A stretch of DNA of 64,000 nt from positions 327,001-391,000 of the forward strand of contig CAJNDS010000824.1 in the NCBI GenBank assembly GCA_905221605.1, in the 5' to 3' direction. Source of the DNA: Symbiodinium natans (Eukaryota; Sar; Dinophyceae; Suessiales; Symbiodiniaceae). Below, one piece after another: positions 1-10,298 of the stretch (the stretch's first letter is position 1; the number at the start of each line of letters is the position of its first letter). The notes beneath the pieces are model-generated. The model saw only the letters and a list, made by a program, of their open reading frames with translations, searched no databases and had not been told where the DNA came from. The translations under genes were made by a program, and so were the position numbers.

Positions 1-1
1 A

Positions 2-2534
2 TCGGAACTGACCAACCAAGATGCGCAGGTGAAGAAACGAACTTTCAAATTCATTGAAGTGCAATTGCCGGCTGTGATGCACGCAGAGCATGTCCGGATG
101 ATCGTGGCATGCTTGTGGCAATCAGATTTGAAGGCGAAGGAGTGGGCTTTGACACTCTTGACGCAGCGGATGCCCAGCGCGCTCCTCGCCGACTATTTGC
201 AGAAGATCGGACCCTTCCTGCATGATGATCGTCTTGCCTCCGCCGCCGCCGTGCTCTTTGTGAAGAAGGGCTCCAGCCTCTCAAGGGCGCAACTTGCCCA
301 GCACTCCGAGCGGCTTGCAGTACTGCTTCTGAAGAACTGCAGCGTAAAGCTTGAAGTAACTTTGACGAAGATCCTCGGGAAGATCCTCGGGATTCGACAC
401 GACCTGGGGAACAACAGTGAGACGTTCGAGCTTCTCTCGAAGCTCCGGGTTTCTTGCCTCGTCAAATTGCGCACTAAGCACCTTTCCGAGTGGCGAGATG
501 AGTCTGGCAACACGTGGCTGCACTTGGCGGCCAAAGCAGGCCACCTCGAGGCCTGCAAGGCCCTGGTGGACACGGCGGGCCTCGCCCTGCGCGCCCAAAA
601 CCAAGCTGGCCACGAGCCGCTCACGCTTGCGGCGACTCGCGAATGTGGATCGGTTCCTGCGGAGCAAGATGCACTTCCAAGAGACCCGCTTCGGCCACGG
701 GAATGCCTACGATGAGATGGAGAAGGAGGAGAGATCCGTCACCAAGGTCGTGTGGTACACCGTGCCTCTCCCGGGCATGGCGGGCCACTTGGGCGGCCTG
801 CACTCCTTCCTCGTCATCACCGTCTCTGGTGGAGAGGCGAACCAAGCAGCAACGAGAAGGTACGTGCTCGAGAAGGCCGGGTCGGTTGGCAGGGAGGCAC
901 ATCAGAAGCATGGCGTCTTCGTCGGGAACCAAGATCTTGGAGCCAACTTGACGAGCGTCCCAGGTCGGAAAGCACGCAAGGCACTGAGCCTTGCCAGTGG
1001 CAACCTCAAGGAGGGACTGCAGATGAAGCGGCTGCACGAGGAAGCTAGCAACACGGGGCCATACGATCTGGCATCTTCCAACTGCCACCACGCGGCCCAA
1101 AGGGTTTTCAACCGCTGTTGCACTCGGGAAGAAGACCGGGAGGCAAGTCCCCCCAACCAATGGCTGGCGAAGTTGGCGGCCCCACTTGGCCTCGGTGGCC
1201 TGTTCAACTCAACTTGCTCAACTTCCGAAGGCTCAGGATCCGAGGTCGCCTCCTCGGAGTCCGAGGTGGCCTCGTCAGGCTGCCGCCTTGTGGACCCCCC
1301 CAGCGGCTTCACGTCACCGGTTGATTTTTACTCCGACGCCGTTGCCAAGGTGGCCGCTGCCCTCAGCTATGCTGTGTACGAAGAGGCAAGCGTCTTGAAG
1401 CCGACAGATGAAGGTGCCGTTGTGATTCACAATATGTTGGACAGGGCAGTGGTCGTGCACGAGCCTGCGGCTGACGAGCGACGCAGAGTCGCAGCAGGCG
1501 AGGAAATCAGCATGCTCATCCAAGAGGAGAAAGTTACGGTGGATGTCTATGCAGCCGCACGGATTCCAGGACTCTATCGCCACCGGCGTCTGGCCCGAAA
1601 CCAACCTGTTTGGAGAGGCCGTCGCTATGACGTGGCAATGGACTGTCGAAGTGAAGCAGTTGTATTGAAGGAGGTGACACCACTTGAAGGAATGGACAAC
1701 GTGGACGTGCTTCACTTCACCAGGAAGGCACAAGGCAAGAGCCCGGTGCAGTGGCTCCTCGCCAGATCGGGCGCTACTCTGTACCTTTGCTTCCGTGGGA
1801 CGGATGACGTGCAAGACCTTGCAATTGACCTCAGCGCTGTGCCGGACTACTTCAGATTCAAAAAGCACGGCATGGGTGTGCATGCTGGCATCGCCCACGT
1901 CCTGGAGCAGGAGGGAGAGAACGTCGACCATGTGGTGAACGAGGTCTGGACTGCGTTGAACAACCACCGTCGAGCAGGAGATCAGTTGGTGCTCTGTGGC
2001 CATTCGCTCGGTGGCGGCTACGCCCAAGTCATGGCCATCCACCTGCTGATTCGGAGAGTGGACGTCTCGGCCGTCCGCACCTTCGGCGCGCCCCACGTCC
2101 TGGTCGCTCCGAAGGCTGGAGCTTCTCAGACATTGTGGCGGAATCTTCACGCCATCACGCAGCACTGGGTGCACGACTGGGATCCCGTCCCCAGGCTTCC
2201 GCTCTGCCAAGCCTGGCTGGTGGATGTCCTGCCCAGGCTCAAGAAGGAAGTGACGAAAGGCATCAGGGTTGGCATTGCCCAGAAGTACATCGAGAACCTT
2301 CAGTGGAATTGCAATGCAAGCAGTGCGCAGATGTTGAATCAATACGATGTGGTGGGTCAAGTGGTGCTGGTGAGCTTAGCCAGCGGCTCGGCCCACGTAG
2401 CCAGTGAAGGCGCGGCGCCACTGAAGGAGCTTCTCAGTGAGAAGCCGCCTCAGGCAGCCATGACTCTCAGCCAGATCCCAGCTTACCACAGCATGCCGGA
2501 CTACTATGACCTTGCACGAAGATTGACGAAGTGA
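2..2534 (+). pseudogene. HEAT/ankyrin/papain-like/class 3 lipase protein, copy 1 (5'-partial, frameshifted)
   Basis: The reading frame is already open at base 2, so the 5' end lies outside the window. In order it shows HEAT-like helices (about 29-480), one ankyrin repeat (GNTWLHLAAKAGHLEA, from about 508), a domain with a conserved His (GLHSFLVI) and an Asn-Cys motif (SSNCHHAAQRVF) that fits a permuted papain-like fold, and a C-terminal class 3 lipase with FRGTDD, the nucleophile elbow GHSLGGG (near 1998-2018), HDWDPVPRLP and a late His in AYHSMPDY. Class 3 lipases hydrolyse acylglycerols or phospholipids with a Ser-Asp-His triad. Compared with copy 2 there is one extra base at about 643-646 (gcgaatgtggatcgg against gcgaactggatcgg), which moves the ankyrin part and the papain/lipase part into different frames. 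Either this is a pseudogene or the base is a sequencing error. Downstream of the break the frame is open to the TGA at 2532-2534. Domain calls are by eye. Confidence 0.75.
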
Positions 2535-4075
2535 CGGGCCGCAGAAGCACGGCATGCGTCGTTTCGCTGGCTTGTCAGCAAAGGGGTATACTACGTATAT
2601 CATCTGGGGAGCAATCGTTGCCCAACAGCGGCATCCTGCGGACGAAAACAGAGCACAGCGACCTTCCATCTCCTTCCTCGCCAGGCTCTTGTGCAGTCCG
2701 AGATGTCGGGTAGCAGCAGCTATATGTGTGCAATGTCCTTTCCCAGGAAGCCTGGCAGCGGCAGCACTTGCACCGGCCTCAAAGAGGCGCTGCACCTTCA
2801 GGGCCATTGGGCCCTCCACTCCCGGCGTGCTGCGTAAGGACCGGTGGCAGGTCGATGGTCGATGCTGATGTTGTGTTTTCCCTAAACACACCACCCTAAA
2901 CCCTAAACCCTACAAGCCAAACTCATAAGACCTAAGCCGCAGCCTGTTGATTGCATCCGAGATCGTTTAAAGAAGGCCGAAGTGCACCTATGCAGATTTC
3001 CGACATCCCTAAGTGCGCACCCGTGCCCCCGCGCATGTGTTCCATACTGCATACTGTAGCCCCAAATGTGAGGGGCCCCCCTCAAGCCATCTGAAGCTTA
3101 TGGGATAAACGTATGGGGCTTGCGCGTTGATTGGCTTTCTGGGTTTGTCGGGCTTAGGTTTCTCAATCCCGGTCGCCCAAGAAGAACGCCAGCTCAGGTT
3201 TTGTTTGGTGATTCTCCGGCGGAGGCCGTTGCCAAGCCCGCTCAACTTCAACGGGCCAACTAGGACGGCTTCGGACTGAGAGTTTCATTGCTAGGATTAG
3301 CTTAGCTGCTGCCATCTTGTCTGCACCTTCCTGTAGGCATGTGAGGCGAGTTGCTCCTAGTAGCACGAGACGCGTTGGACCTCGCAGGAGCCCTTCAGCT
3401 CCTGAGCCCTGACGAGGGTGCAAAGCTCTGGCGAAGCACCCAGGCTTGTACGTGCTCGGGCAGGATGCCACTGCGGGGTCAACTGCACACAAACGTGCCC
3501 GCCCTTGCCAATATAGCGTCGACCGTGACCCACAAGTAAGTCCCTATGCGCGAAGAAGCCGACGACTGCCCCCGTGCTGGTGTAAGTTCGCAGTGGAGGC
3601 CACCTGCAGACAGGGCCGAGGCGACCTTGACGGTTTTGAGTCGGAGCATGTCTTGGCTCGGGCTTGAAAGAGGAGCTTTGAAGGGCAGGTGGCAGCACAC
3701 CAACAGCAAGAGAAGGGGAGCTCGATCTCGATGTTTGGCACCTAATTATTATCCTGGTATGTAACACTTGAGGAGCTGCGGGCACATCATTGGGAGTTTG
3801 TCGTGCAAAAGTGAGATTGAGACGCAGGCTTGCGTCGTCATCGTGGACCGCAGCAAGGTCCAAGCTCAGGTGGAGCGCTCAGATTGCAGGGGAGGCTAGC
3901 AGGGCACCCAGGTCGGAGAGCTTTCCAATCGCATGTCGGTTTAAGATGAAGACCTTCCGTAAGCCGTAAAGAGCTTCCATCTCTCAGGCTTGCTCGCTTG
4001 TCTGTCAGCGTAGCCTGAAGCCTAATGAAGGCTCAAGCTGTTGCGAGTTCTTTCGCCACTGGGTAGCACTGCCCA
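2535..4075. other. Spacer between the two lipase copies
   Basis: No convincing coding region was seen. It starts with the duplicated 3' flank of copy 1. A short CCCTAAA run lies at about 2880-2918. Open frames here lack recognisable motifs and overlap on both strands. The last part (3860-4075) must contain the promoter or trans-splice acceptor of copy 2, but no motif stands out. Confidence 0.5.
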
Positions 4076-7000
4076 ATGGACCTGGACTTCGAAGCGTGCC
4101 TTCGCCTCTTCAAGGCGTGGCTTCACCTCTTCGCGGCATGGCTGCGCCTTTTCGTGGCATGGCTTCGCCCGCCATCGCAAGTCGATGACATAGTGCAGTT
4201 CCTGGAACACCCAGGAGTGACAGCAAGAATTGGAGCCTTGTGTCTTCTGATGCGGTGGCACGTGCCAGAGCGTTTGGATTGGGCGAAGGTGATTCCACGT
4301 CTGGCTGATCCGAACTGGATCGTCCGCTGCAAGGCTGGGAGGTTACTGGCGGAGGAGATGCCGAGCGAGGTCATCCCCGAGTGTTGGGCGGCGATGCTCA
4401 ATTCCATGATGAAACATGAAGATCCTCGGGCGCGTTTCTCACCTCAAGAGCTCTTGGAAAAGAGGCTCTCCACCAATGTTCTTGCCGCGCACTTCGGGAA
4501 GATTGTGCCCTCCCTGTTGACAGAACCGAAGCTTCAGTCGTGGTCGTTTGACTTCTTGAGAAGCAGGATGTCTGCAGAGCAGCTTGTTGAGCACATTGAT
4601 ATCGCACCTGACCAGTCAGGACGAGCCAGCGAGGAAGCGGACCTTCGAATTCATCGAAGAGCAGATGCCGGGCGTGCTGAGTGCGAAGCATGTCCAGAAG
4701 ATGGTGGTGCTCCTGGCGATCTCAGATAGGGAGGCGAAACGCTGCGCGCCGACTCCCCTGCGAGATCCGATGCATGAGGTGAGGAGCTGGGCGCTGAGTC
4801 TCCTGCGAGAGAGGATGCTCAGTGAGCTGCTGGCAGAGAGTTCGGACCTGATGGCCGATCTATGGCAGAAGCTGCTGCCGTGCTTGACAACTGATGACTC
4901 AGAGGTGAGCAACTCAGCCCGGAAGCTTGTAACAGCTAAGCTTTCGAAGGGTGTTCTCGCCATGCACTTCGGAATGATCGTGCCACGCCTGTTGACAGAC
5001 CCGAAGCTGCAGTCGTGGTCGTTTGACCTCCTGAGAGGCAAGATGTCGGCAGACCATCTCGTTGAGCACGTGGATGTGGTCATATCGCACCTGACCAGTC
5101 AGGACGAGCCAGCGAGGAAGCGGACCTTCGAATTCATCGAAGAGCAGATGCCGGGCGTGCTGAGTGCGAAGCATGTCCAGAAGACGCTGCGCGCCGACTC
5201 CCCTGCGAGATCCGATGCATGAGGTGAGGAGCTGGGCGCTGAGTCTCCTGCGAGAGAGGATGCTCAGTGAGCTGCTGGCAGAGAGTTCGGACCTGATGGC
5301 CGATCTATGGCAGAAGCTGCTGCCGTGCTTGACAACTGATGACTCAGAGGTGAGCAACTCAGCCCGGAAGCTTGTAACAGCTAAGCTTTCGAAGGGTGTT
5401 CTCGCCATGCACTTCGGAATGATCGTGCCACGCCTGTTGACAGACCCGAAGCTGCAGTCGTGGTCGTTTGACCTCCTGAGAGGCAAGATGTCGGCAGACC
5501 ATCTCGTTGAGCACGTGGATGTGGTCATATCGCACCTGACCAGTCAGGACGAGCCAGCGAGGAAGCGGACCTTCGAATTCATCGAAGAGCAGATGCCGGG
5601 CGTGCTGAGTGCGAAGCATGTCCAGAAGATAGTGGATCTCCTGAATACTTCAGGTTTTGAAGCGACGAAGTGGGCTTTGACCCTCCTGACTCAGCGGATG
5701 CCTAGTGAGCTCCTCGCCGACCATTTGCAGAAGATCGCACCCTTCCTGCATGATGATCGTCTTGCCTCCGTGGCCGCCGTGCTCTTTGTGAAGAAGGGCT
5801 CCAGCCTCTCAAGGGCGCAGCTTGCCGAGCACTCCGAGCGGCTTGCAGTACTGCTTCTGAAGAGCTGCAGCGCAAAGCTTGAAGACACTTTGAGGAAGAT
5901 TGTCGGGATTCTTCGACCTGGCCAGCACCACAGCGAGACAGCAAAGCTCCTCTCCAAGCTGCCAGTCTCCTGCATCATTGAAGTGTGTAGAGAGCAAGTC
6001 TCCGAGTGGCGAGATGAGTTTGGCAACACGTGGCTGCACCTGGCGGCCAGAGCAGGTCATCTGGAGGCCTGCCAGGCCCTGGTGGACATGGCGGGCCTCG
6101 CCCTGCACGCCCAAAACCGTGCTGGCGAGGAGCCGCTGGCCCTGGCAGCCACTCGCGAACTGGATCGGTTCCTTCGTAGCAAGATGCACTTCCAACAGAC
6201 CCGCTTCGGCCATGGGAATGCCTACGACGAGATGGAGAATGATAAGAGGCCGATAACTGAGGTGGTGTGGTACACGGTGCCCCTCCCCGGCATGGCGGGC
6301 CACTTGGGAGGCCTGCACTCCTTCCTCGTCATCACCGTCTCTGGTGGAGAGGCGAACCAAGCAGCAACGAAAAGGTACGTGCTCGAGAAGGCCGGGTCAG
6401 CTGGCAGGGAGGCCCATCAGAAGCACGGCGTCTTCGTCGGGAACCAGGATCTTGGAGCCAACTTGACGGGCGTTCCAGGCCTGCGAACTCACAAGAAACT
6501 AAGGCTAGCCAACACCAGCAAGCTCAAGGAGGGACTGCAGATGGAGCAACTGCATGAGGAAGCGCACGGCACGGGGCCATACGATTTGGCATCTTCCAAC
6601 TGCCACCACGCGGCCCAAAGGGTTTTCAACCGCTGTTGCACTCGGGAAGAAGACCGGGAGGCAAGTCCCCCCAACCAATGGCTGGCGAAGTTGGCGGCCC
6701 CACTTGGCCTCGGTGGCCTGTTCAACTCAACTTGCTCAACTTCCGAAGGCTCAGGATCCGAGGTCGCCTCCTCGGAGTCCGAGGTGGCCTCGTCAGGCTG
6801 CCGCCTTGTGGAGCAACCAAGTGACTTCACGTCACCCGTAGATCTCCACTCCGATGCCTTTGCCAAGAATGCCGCTGCTCTGAGTTGTGCTGTGTATGAA
6901 GAGGATGCTGCAAGCGTGTTGACGCCGACAGATGGAGGTGCTGTTGTCATCCACAACAAGTTGGGTAGAGCAGTGGTCGTGTACGAGCCTGCAGCTGGTT

Positions 7001-8052
7001 CTAAACGCAGAGTGGAAACAGACGCGAGAATCATCATCGGCATGCAGGAGGAGAAAGTCACGGTGGATGTTTACGCTGTCGCATGGGTTCCGGGACTCTA
7101 TCCCCACAGGCGCCTTGCCCAAAACCAGCCAGTTTGGAGAGGTCATGCGTACGACTTGACCATGGACTTTCGCAACAATGTTGAGCTGCAGGAGGTAGTA
7201 CAGCCCGCCCAGTTAGATGAGGTGGACGTGCTCCATGTCACTAGGAAGGCCAACAGCAAGAGCCCGGTGCAGTGGCTCCTCGCCAGGTCGGGCACTGCCC
7301 TGTACCTTTGCTTCCGCGGAACGGATGACGTGCAAGATGCTGCAATCGACCTCAGCGCCGTGCCGGACTGCTTCAGATTCAAGGAACACGGCCTGGGTGT
7401 GCACGGTGGAATCGCCCACGTCCTGGAGCAGGAGGGAGAGAACGTCGACCATGTGGTGAAAGAGGTCTTCAAGGTATTGAACCAGCACCGCCGATCTGGA
7501 GATCAACTGGTCCTCTGTGGCCATTCGCTCGGTGGCGGCTACGCCCAAGTCATGGCCGTCCACTTGTTGAGCCTGAACGTGGACGTCTCGGCCGTCCGCA
7601 CCTTCGGCGCCCCCCATGTCCTTGTTCCACAGGCAGGAACAGCTCAGACGATGTGGCACAAGCTGCACGCCATCACGCAGCACTGGGTTCACGACTGGGA
7701 TCCCGTCCCCAGGCTACCGCTTTGCCAAACCTGGCTGGTGGATGTCCTGCCCAGGCTCAAGAAGGAAGTGGTGAAAGGCGTCAGGGTTGGCATCGCGCAG
7801 AAGTACATCGAGAACCTTCAGCGGAATTGCAATGCAAGCAGTGCGCAGATGTTGAATCAATACGATGTGGTGGGTCAAGTGGTGCTGGTGAGCATGGCCT
7901 CTGGCTCTGCCCACGTAGCCAGTGAAGGCGCGGCGCCACTGAAGGAGCTTCTCAGTGAGAAGCCGCCAGAGGCAGCCATGACTCTCAGCCAGATCCCAGC
8001 CTACCACAGCATGCCGGACTATTTGGACCTTGCACGAAGACTGACGAAGTGA
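4076..8052 (+). pseudogene. HEAT/ankyrin/papain-like/class 3 lipase protein, copy 2 (two frame lesions)
   Basis: The most upstream ATG at 4076 opens a frame with three short LF-x-AWL repeats and then HEAT-like repeats of about 45 residues. The frame changes twice: an 8-nt deletion at about 4602 relative to the internal repeat, and a 445-bp tandem duplication (445 = 3n+1) whose second unit begins at 5184. From there one long frame runs to 8052. Numbered from 5164 it has an ankyrin repeat at about residues 284-332, the papain-like His at 385 and Cys at 480 (permuted order, as in LRAT, PPPDE and NlpC/P60-like proteins), then a lipase_3 domain with FRGTDD near 717, Ser788 in GHSLGGG, Asp846 in HDWDPVPRLP and His948 in AYHSMPDY. 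The catalytic set is complete, so a product starting at an internal ATG (5173 or 5218) could still be an active lipase. No signal peptide was seen; it is probably cytosolic or membrane-peripheral. The combined architecture is not one I recognise. Confidence 0.7.
4739..5628 (+). repeat. Perfect 445-bp tandem duplication inside lipase copy 2
   Basis: Units 4739-5183 and 5184-5628 appear identical base for base. Each encodes about 148 residues of HEAT-like helices. The unit length leaves a remainder of 1 on division by 3, so the duplication itself shifts the frame; removing one unit restores a continuous frame from 4584 to 8052. The junctions share only a few bases (gaaac-gctgcg and gaagac-gctgcg). 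Perfect identity means a very recent event or an assembly error. Confidence 0.9.
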
Positions 8053-9593
8053 CGGGCCGCAGAAGCGCGACCTGCATCATCACGCTGGGACATCAGTGAA
8101 GGGGTATACACTATGTATACCATCCGGGGAGGAATCGTTGCCCAAAAGTGGCATCCAGGGGGCGAAAACAGAACAGTATCTCGCGCATGTGGATGCTGAT
8201 GATCTTAGTTCCCACGTGTAGAGCTTTCAATGGGTCTGAGCCCCAACTTTCCGAGGTCCTGGTGGGGCAGAAGCAGCAGGCAGCGACAGGGAACTGAACG
8301 ACATAGAAGAATTAGGTGTTGTGTATTTATTGAACAAGTGTAAAGTGAATCTAGGCAGTAGGTCGGGCGTCTCCGGCATGTCTAGCCAAAACCGGCTGAG
8401 AGTTGGTCTTGACATGCGTAGCTTCTCAACCCATCTTGAGCCGCTTGAAGTTGCGCGTGCTGCTGGCTGCTTTGGCCCACAAGTCTTCAGTCTTTGCAAC
8501 AGAAAGCAAAACAAACTCCTTTAAAATGGACCTACGGCCTACAGTGTCGACAGCAGTTGGGCTAAGCACTGAAGATGTCACATTTTGCCGATAGGTTCCT
8601 GCATCTGACTCCTACCGCTATGTTCTCTAGAAGTGGAGCGCAACAAACACCACAGCTACATGCACAGCCGCAGTGGAAGCCCTGCAGGCCTGAAGATGCG
8701 GTGCACCCATCTGCTGCTCGGCGAGGACTTTCGGCCACGAAGCCATCTGTGGATTGCCCGTTGCGGAAAGAAGGGAGCAAGACCTTGTTCAGACATGTTG
8801 CCGACGCGCGTCTGGTTTGGGTGATATGTCTGGCATGATGATATGAGACGATGTGGGATTTGTGTTGCGTGTTTAAAGTCTGACCTCTTCAGGGAGTCAC
8901 CTGCTGGCGGTCTCTTATGGTTCGCATGCTTGTGAGGCAGATTTTAAATCATTCGTTCATAAGCAAGTTTGCTTGGAACATGCAGCCTGAAGGGAGTGTG
9001 CTGTTTTAAGGTCTGGCGCATAGGCCTTAGAGACAGCACGGGTGGGTGCTCTTTGGGGCTGTAAGGACCGCGACATTCTTCTCTTCGAATGAGGTTGAAG
9101 GCACCTTTATTGGTGATGTTATTGAAGATGTTCGTTTACGGTTGGCGGGAGCGAGCCACGGGACACATTCCCCCCAAGGGGCAGACACAACGAAAGCACA
9201 CCAGCAACTTAAATCCGACCCCGGCAAGGGAACAATCCACTTTCGGGCGCCGAGAAATGCCCGTAAACCCTAAACCCTAAACCCTAAATCACAGGGCATG
9301 GTCCGTTCATAGCCAGGAGGAGTGGGCACCATGCCGATGGCTGGGCCAATCTCGCGGGCGACTGAGACTCGGTATCCATCTGCCATTCTGCACACCCTCA
9401 ACCCAAAATGCCAGGACTCAAGACCCTAAAGCCCTAAAACCCCTGAACCTTCCCAAAAACCCTCTATGCACACACTCATGCCATTTACGGCTCCTTCAAC
9501 TTGTCCTTAGAACTGACAAGTCTAGCGCCATCCACAGCTGCGGGCCTGCAGCCCGGATCCGAACCATGACCTGCCTTAGGACTTAACTAGCCC

Positions 9594-9698
9594 AAAGGGT
9601 CCATGTACCGAAATAGAGAATACTTGGGCCTTAAAGTGCTTCCTAAAAAGGGACTTTTGGGGCCCAAGTATATAATAATGAGGTACATGGACCCTTAG
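9594..9698. mobile_element. Palindromic MITE-like element, family A (copy A1)
   Basis: The ends are inverted copies of AAGGGTCCATGTACC / GGTACATGGACCCTT, with a second inverted pair inside (TACTTGGGCC and GGCCCAAGTA). The element is about 105 bp with no coding capacity. Related copies lie at 19651, 28574 and 46232. Confidence 0.8.
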
Positions 9699-9702
9699 GG
9701 TA

Positions 9703-9800
9703 GGACCCAGAGGTAAAGGCTTTGTTTTTGGGGCTTAGGCTCTCTTATAGGCCCTTTCGAACCAAAAAGGGCTCAGGGCACCCTTTTTTTTCCTAGGTTT
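9703..9800. mobile_element. Palindromic element, family G-like (copy G4)
   Basis: The left end GGTAGGACCCAGAGGTA and right end GGGCACCCTTTTTTTTCC form an imperfect inverted repeat around AACCAAAAAGGGC. It resembles the element at 45562-45659. Confidence 0.45.
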
Positions 9801-10298
9801 CTTTCGGGTCTGGTTAAGGTTGGGAGGGTTTGATTGGGGTTTTATGGCATGGTTTAGTGCTCTTTGCAAGGGCAGGGTTTACTCTTGAGGCTTTGCTAGG
9901 GCACCCAAGAGGTCTTGGTTGAAAAGGTATTTAGGTCACCAGAGGTTTCAGGCTGAGGGTTTGTGTAAAACATCTTCGTGGGTTTACAAAGGGGCTCTCC
10001 CAGTCCAGAATCAACAGCGTCAATGGGCTCTCTGGGGCAGAAATAAGCGAAACCCTGCGCGCCAGGTCACTGAGATGCTCCACAACTTCGTGTGGATGGA
10101 AGAAGTGTGGCAGCCCAGCCTAAAAGTTTGATGATTCTTGATGGGAGCCCAGGAAAATTTCTACAAAGAATTTAAGTCAGAGGCCGGTGTTTCGGCACCC
10201 CGAGCGCACCTGCGACCTTCAACCGCATCTGCCTCAAGAATGCCCTGCCGCAAAGATAGTCGGTTTTAAGGGGCCCAACAATCGCGCTGCCGGGAGCC

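Larger units (their letters stand above)
2..8185 (+). repeat. Tandem segmental duplication of the lipase gene
   Basis: Bases 2 to about 2667 and about 5527 to 8185 are closely similar over their whole length at a spacing of about 5.5 kb. The similarity continues about 130 bp past both stop codons (shared gacgggccgcagaagc, then ggggtatac and gaggaatcgttgccca-like text), so the copies arose by DNA-level tandem duplication and not by domain shuffling or retrocopying. Tandem gene arrays are typical of dinoflagellates. Part of the papain-to-lipase linker (about 1071-1300 against 6591-6811) is nearly identical, while the lipase N-terminal part (about 1310-1700) has diverged more, which suggests patchy gene conversion. 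Confidence 0.85.
8053..10298. other. Intergenic region between the lipase and P450 genes
   Basis: The first about 130 bp repeat the lipase 3' flank. No coding island stands out between 8190 and 9260. A short CCCTAAA run sits at 9262-9292. Two palindromic elements follow (9594-9698 and 9703-9800, listed separately). The stretch 9800-10298 has no recognisable feature; the P450 start at 10299 must have its trans-splice acceptor here. Confidence 0.5.

Noticed and set aside
1314-2360. Long minus-strand open frame (348 codons)
   Set aside because: It mirrors the lipase domain of copy 1; no motifs of its own.
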